A stretch of 64,000 nucleotides of DNA, taken from NCBI RefSeq assembly GCF_014651495.1, contig NZ_BMWZ01000005.1, positions 248,001-312,000 on the forward strand. Direction: 5' to 3'. Of the stretch, positions 59,494 through 64,000 are shown in pieces (the stretch's first letter is position 1; the number at the start of each line of letters is the position of its first letter). The notes under the pieces are model-generated. The model was not told the DNA's origin. It saw nothing but the letters and a program-made list of their open reading frames with translations, and did not search any database. Source of the stretch: Algibacter mikhailovii. Its GTDB lineage: Bacteria; Bacteroidota; Bacteroidia; Flavobacteriales; Flavobacteriaceae. A program made the translations under genes and the position numbers.

Positions 59494-62400
59494 ATGTACT
59501 TAATTTTTGACACTGAAACTACCGGATTACCAAAACGTTGGGATGCACCCATTACAGATACAGATAATTGGCCAAGGTGTATCCAAATTGCATGGCAACT
59601 GCATGATGCAATGGGTAAATGTATCGACAGTCAAGATTATTTGGTGCAACCTGATGGTTTTAATATTCCCTATGATGCTGAAAAGATTCATGGTATTTCT
59701 ACCGAATTAGCACAAGAGCAAGGGGTGCCTTTGAGTGAGGTTTTAGAGAAGTTTAATGAGGCTTTAGGTAAGACCAAATTTGTTGTTGGGCAGAATGTAA
59801 AGTTCGATTTGAATATTATGGGAGCTGAATTCGTTCGAGAGAATGTTGAAAACCCATTGCAAGAACTCCCCGTTTTGGATACTTGTACAGAGCATACAGC
59901 CAGTCTATGTGAAATACCAGGTGGGCGATATGGTAAATTCAAGTTGCCAACCTTAACAGAGTTGCATGAGTTTTTATTCAATCAGCCGTTTGCAGAAGCG
60001 CATAACGCCACGGCCGATGTTGAGGCTACTACCCGCTGTTTTTTAGAGTTAATTCGTTTAGAAGAATATACGAAAGAGCAGTTGGATGTTCAGCCGGAAT
60101 ATTTTGAGAATTTCAAAAAGGAAAATCCGAATAGTATTCAGCTTATTGGTTTAAAGCACATAAATCTTAAAAAAGAGAGTGCTAAAATTAGCGAGCGGAT
60201 AAAAAAAACTCAGGAAGTTGAAATTTCATCCGAAGAAATAAATCAAAACGCATCTGATTTAGCAGATGTAGATTTTGTACACCTACATAATCACTCGCAA
60301 TTTTCGGTTTTACAATCTACCATGGGTGTTGCCGATATTGTTTCTGCAGCAGCCAAGTACAATATGCCTGCAGTGGCCTTAACAGACCATGCTAATATGA
60401 TGGGAGCGTTCCATTTTGTGAATGCGGTAAACAAACATAATAGCAGTGCCAAAGCGAAAATAGCCGAAGCCGAAGCACAAGGAGAATCTACTGATGTCAA
60501 GACTATCAAGCCTATTGTAGGATGTGAGTTTTTTGTTTGTGAAGATCATACAGATAAATCTAGAAAGGATAATGGTTATCAAATTGTATTACTAGCGAAG
60601 AATAAAAATGGATATCATAATTTGGCGAAATTATCATCTCACGCTTTCGTAGATGGGTTTTATTATGTGCCTAGGATTGATAAAAAACTCATTGAAACCT
60701 ATAAAGAGGATGTCATTGTATTGACAGGAAATTTATATGGTGAGGTGCCAAGTAAGGTTTTGAATGTTGGTGAAAACCAGGCTGAAGAAGCTTTGCTTTG
60801 GTGGAAAGAAGCGTTTGGAGATGATTTGTATGTCGAGTTAATGCGGCATAATCAGGATGATGAAGATCGTGTTAATCCAACGTTGATAAAGCTTGCTAGA
60901 AAGCACGGCGTAAAACTAATTGCGTCTAATAACACCTATTATCAAAATCAAGAAGATGCCAATGCACATGATATTCTTTTGTGTGTAAAGGAAGGAGAAA
61001 AACAAGCCACGCCAATAGGTCGAGGGCGCGGATATCGTTATGGATTACCTAATCAGGAGTATTATTTTAAGTCTCCTGAGGATATGAAAGAATTGTTTAA
61101 AGATGTGCCCGAGGCTATTACCAACGTTCAAGAGGTTGTAGGTAAGATTGAGGCCTATCAATTAGCTCGTGATGTATTATTACCTGCTTTTGATATTCCA
61201 GATGAATTTAGGCACGACGAGGATTTAATTGATGGAGGTAAACGTGGAGAAAATGCCTATTTAAAGCATTTGGTGTATGAAGGTGCTAAAAAACGTTATG
61301 AAGTACCTTTATCAGAAGAGGTGGTTGAGCGTCTTGATTTTGAATTAAATGTTATTGAAAATACCGGTTATCCAGGATACTTCTTGATTGTTGAAGATTT
61401 TATTCGAGAAGCGAGAAATATGGACGTTTCTGTGGGGCCAGGAAGGGGGTCTGCAGCGGGTTCAGTGGCGGCATATTGTCTTTGGATTACAAATATCGAT
61501 CCTTTAAAGTACGATTTACTTTTTGAGCGTTTCTTGAATCCAGATCGTGTAAGTATGCCCGATATTGATATCGATTTTGATGATGAAGGTCGAAGTCGAG
61601 TTATGGATTACGTGATTGAAAAATATGGTGCAAATCAGGTGGCTCAAATTATCACCTATGGTACTATGGCTGCAAAATCCTCAATTAGAGATACTGCTCG
61701 TGTACTTGATTTGCCACTGTTTGATGCTGATAGAATTGCTAAGTTAATTCCAACCATGTCCAAGCTAGGTAAGATTTTTGGCTTAGATGAAAAGGAACTT
61801 GGAAAGAAATTTAGAGCAGAAGATTTAGAAAAAGTTAATGAGCTTTTAAATATAGCTGACGGAAATGATTTGCCAGCAGAAACCGTAAATCTTGCAAGAA
61901 CCTTAGAAGGATCAGTAAGGAATACAGGAATTCACGCTTGTGGGGTTATTATCACTCCAGATGACATAACTAAATTTGTTCCTGTTTCGGTAGCAAAAGA
62001 TTCAGACTTATATGTGACACAGTTTGATAACTCGGTGGTGGAAGATGCCGGGTTGTTGAAGATGGATTTCTTGGGTTTAAAAACACTAACCTTAATTAAG
62101 GATACCGTTAAAATTGTCAAGGCCAAGCATGATATTCAGCTTGACCCTGAAAGTTTTCCGCTGGATGATAAAGAAACGTATGCATTATTTCAACGTGGTG
62201 AGACGGTTGGGGTGTTTCAATATGAATCTCCCGGAATGCAGAAGCATTTACGTGATTTAAAGCCTACTGTTTTTGAAGATTTAATTGCCATGAACGCGTT
62301 ATACCGTCCAGGACCAATGGAGTATATTCCAAGTTTTGTTAGACGAAAACACGGTGATGAAGAAATAGAGTATGATTTGCCGGCTATGGAAGAGTACCTT

Positions 62401-63882
62401 AAGGAGACTTATGGTATTACGGTTTACCAGGAGCAAGTGATGTTACTTTCTCAAAGTCTTGCTGATTTTACTAAAGGTGAGGCCGATGTTTTGCGTAAGG
62501 CGATGGGGAAAAAACAAATTGCTGTTCTTGATAAAATGAAGCCTAAGTTTATTGATCAAGCCAGTGCTAACGGTCATGATGCTAAAATCCTTGAGAAAGT
62601 ATGGAAAGACTGGGAGGCCTTTGCTAGTTATGCTTTTAATAAATCACACTCTACCTGTTACGCATGGATAGCCTATCAGACCGCATACTTAAAGGCGCAT
62701 TATCCTGCAGAATATATGGCTGCAGTATTGTCTAATAATATGAACGACATCAAACAGGTTACTTTCTTTATGGAGGAGTGTAAGCGTATGAAATTAGATG
62801 TTCTAGGTCCCGATATCAATGAATCATTCTACAAGTTTTCTGTAAATAAAGATTATGCGGTACGTTTTGGTATGGGAGCAATAAAAGGTGTTGGGCATGG
62901 CGCTGTAATGACCATTGTTGATAACAGAAAAAAGGACGGACCTTATAAATCTATTTTTGATTTTGCTAAACGCATCGATTTACGCGCTGCAAATAAAAAA
63001 GCTTTTGAGAATTTGGCTCTCGCAGGCGGGTTTGATGGTTTAGGAAATACGCATCGTGCCCAATACTTTCATGATGACGGAGATGGGATTACCTTTTTAG
63101 AAAAAGCCATAAAGTATGCCCAAAAGCATAAGGAAAATGAAAATTCTGCCCAAGTAAGTTTGTTTGGTGAAGCTAGTGAAGTTCAGATCGCAGAACCCGA
63201 AGTACCGCCATGTGAAACTTGGGGAACAATGGAAACTTTGAGTAAAGAGCGCGAGGTGGTAGGTGTTTACATTTCAGGACATCCATTAGATGATTTTAAA
63301 ACGGAAATGAAAACCTTCTGTAATGGAACTGTTGGTATGTTCTATAATTTAGAACCTTATGTAAATAGAGAAATTATTTTTGGGGGTGTTGTAACTGATG
63401 TGCAACATCGTGTAAGCAAACAGGGTAAAGGTTGGGCTTTGTTTACTGTAGAAGATTATACCGATAGTTTTGAGTTTAGGGTGTTTGGAGAAGAGTATTT
63501 AAAATTTCGACATTTTTTGATGCAAAATAGCTTTGTGTTTGTTAAAACTTTTGTTCGAGAAGGTTGGACAAATAAGGATACTGGTAAAAAGAGTGACCCA
63601 AGATTACAGTTTAATAGTTTCCAGTTGTTACATGATGTCATGGAGCAGTATGCTAAAAAACTATCCATTCAAGTAGATATAAAAGACCTTGATGAGCGAA
63701 AAATATTGAATTTGAAAGATTTACTTCATATGCATCCGGGTAATCAAGCTTTGAGTTTTCTAGTTTATGATACTAAAGAAAAAGTAAAATTGACTATGCC
63801 AAGTCGAAGACAAAAAGTCAAAGTATCTCAGGAGTTATTGAATGAGTTAGAGACTCAAAATGTGCGCTACAAGTTGAATTAA
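59494..63882 (+). CDS. dnaE: DNA polymerase III alpha subunit with N-terminal proofreading exonuclease
   Basis: A 1462-residue replicative polymerase. Residues about 1-190 form a DnaQ-type exonuclease: FDTETTG (4-10), GQNVKFDLN (about 98-106) and AHNATADVEAT give the DEDDh residues. The PHP domain follows near 268 (HLHNHSQFSV, ALTDHANMMG), then the palm, with GPGRGSAAGSV and the catalytic aspartates of PDIDIDFDD near 690, then fingers, a tandem HhH and an OB-fold (IIFGGVVTDVQHRVSKQGKG near 1290). The fused exonuclease supplies proofreading within the same chain, as in other Bacteroidota. The ATG at 59494 keeps the exonuclease intact. Confidence 0.95.
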   Translation: MYLIFDTETTGLPKRWDAPITDTDNWPRCIQIAWQLHDAMGKCIDSQDYLVQPDGFNIPYDAEKIHGISTELAQEQGVPLSEVLEKFNEALGKTKFVVGQNVKFDLNIMGAEFVRENVENPLQELPVLDTCTEHTASLCEIPGGRYGKFKLPTLTELHEFLFNQPFAEAHNATADVEATTRCFLELIRLEEYTKEQLDVQPEYFENFKKENPNSIQLIGLKHINLKKESAKISERIKKTQEVEISSEEINQNASDLADVDFVHLHNHSQFSVLQSTMGVADIVSAAAKYNMPAVALTDHANMMGAFHFVNAVNKHNSSAKAKIAEAEAQGESTDVKTIKPIVGCEFFVCEDHTDKSRKDNGYQIVLLAKNKNGYHNLAKLSSHAFVDGFYYVPRIDKKLIETYKEDVIVLTGNLYGEVPSKVLNVGENQAEEALLWWKEAFGDDLYVELMRHNQDDEDRVNPTLIKLARKHGVKLIASNNTYYQNQEDANAHDILLCVKEGEKQATPIGRGRGYRYGLPNQEYYFKSPEDMKELFKDVPEAITNVQEVVGKIEAYQLARDVLLPAFDIPDEFRHDEDLIDGGKRGENAYLKHLVYEGAKKRYEVPLSEEVVERLDFELNVIENTGYPGYFLIVEDFIREARNMDVSVGPGRGSAAGSVAAYCLWITNIDPLKYDLLFERFLNPDRVSMPDIDIDFDDEGRSRVMDYVIEKYGANQVAQIITYGTMAAKSSIRDTARVLDLPLFDADRIAKLIPTMSKLGKIFGLDEKELGKKFRAEDLEKVNELLNIADGNDLPAETVNLARTLEGSVRNTGIHACGVIITPDDITKFVPVSVAKDSDLYVTQFDNSVVEDAGLLKMDFLGLKTLTLIKDTVKIVKAKHDIQLDPESFPLDDKETYALFQRGETVGVFQYESPGMQKHLRDLKPTVFEDLIAMNALYRPGPMEYIPSFVRRKHGDEEIEYDLPAMEEYLKETYGITVYQEQVMLLSQSLADFTKGEADVLRKAMGKKQIAVLDKMKPKFIDQASANGHDAKILEKVWKDWEAFASYAFNKSHSTCYAWIAYQTAYLKAHYPAEYMAAVLSNNMNDIKQVTFFMEECKRMKLDVLGPDINESFYKFSVNKDYAVRFGMGAIKGVGHGAVMTIVDNRKKDGPYKSIFDFAKRIDLRAANKKAFENLALAGGFDGLGNTHRAQYFHDDGDGITFLEKAIKYAQKHKENENSAQVSLFGEASEVQIAEPEVPPCETWGTMETLSKEREVVGVYISGHPLDDFKTEMKTFCNGTVGMFYNLEPYVNREIIFGGVVTDVQHRVSKQGKGWALFTVEDYTDSFEFRVFGEEYLKFRHFLMQNSFVFVKTFVREGWTNKDTGKKSDPRLQFNSFQLLHDVMEQYAKKLSIQVDIKDLDERKILNLKDLLHMHPGNQALSFLVYDTKEKVKLTMPSRRQKVKVSQELLNELETQNVRYKLN

Positions 63883-64000
63883 AGGCAAAACTAGGGCCTT
63901 ATAATGTTAAATTTGGATTATTATTAGCTTTAATTATTAATTCAAAAATAGTGGATGTGTTTTTTTTTGTGGTTGGTTTTTTTTTGTAATTTAAAAAAAA

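Noticed and set aside
1-64000. tRNA, rRNA, CRISPR, prophage, insertion sequences
   Set aside because: No cloverleaf-like GGTTCGA/T-loop patterns, spaced direct repeats, transposase or integrase frames were noticed on either strand.

Overview
The window is AT-rich chromosomal DNA from a Bacteroidota bacterium, almost certainly a Flavobacteriaceae member. The support is the gliding-motility pair gldD/gldE behind ssb and mutY, family signatures typical of the phylum (DUF3098, DUF3127, DUF4199, DUF4301), a DnaE with a fused exonuclease, elongated L21 and S16 proteins, weak Shine-Dalgarno sites and promoters of the TTTG/TAnnTTTG type. I saw no tRNA or rRNA gene, insertion sequence, prophage or CRISPR array. 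It reads as core and near-core genome with tight, mostly minus-strand operons and many hairpin terminators.

Layout. 1-7.1 kb (minus): 5' part of a membrane MutS-like protein, a BI-1 protein, a YugP-type zinc peptidase, alanine dehydrogenase, SemiSWEET and LeuRS. 7.2-13 kb (plus, with one minus gene): EamA exporter, FtsX, DUF3098, UppP, TruB and a TonB-like protein, interrupted by a glycerate kinase. 13-23 kb: tandem thioredoxin-like genes, Tag glycosylase with two envelope proteins, two META-domain lipoproteins, Aat/DUF3127/flavin reductase, an orphan histidine kinase, HIT and GreA. 23-31.4 kb (minus): a TPP-riboswitch operon (TonB receptor, Fe(II)/2OG oxygenase, PnuC-type permease), then ArfB, DUF4301, a second PnuC, a PcrB/GGGP synthase and a phosphopantetheinyl transferase. 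31.5-43 kb: AhcY, L27/L21, DUF4199, EamA, a cysteine-rich HMA lipoprotein, the gldD-gldE-ssb-mutY block, HU, a 30-residue basic COX24-like protein and RNase G/E. 43-49.8 kb (minus): DUF1853, an SGNH lipoprotein, and a cluster of SDR, OprB-like porin, propeller-Dabb fusion, HbpS-like protein and a Crp-type regulator. 49.9-64 kb: a very large protein that I read as PPi-dependent PEP carboxykinase, glutaryl-CoA dehydrogenase-like protein, TrmN6, two PA2169-type helical-bundle paralogs, RimM/S16, a lactonase-type propeller and DnaE.

The observations most worth following up are: an isopenicillin-N-synthase-type dioxygenase inside a TPP-riboswitch uptake operon; the probable PPi-PEPCK; a terminator-like hairpin at the very start of the greA leader; a DUF3127 protein ending in an SSB-type acidic tip; and the propeller-Dabb/HbpS/porin/Crp gene cluster. 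All family assignments come from reading motifs and from memory; no database search was run.
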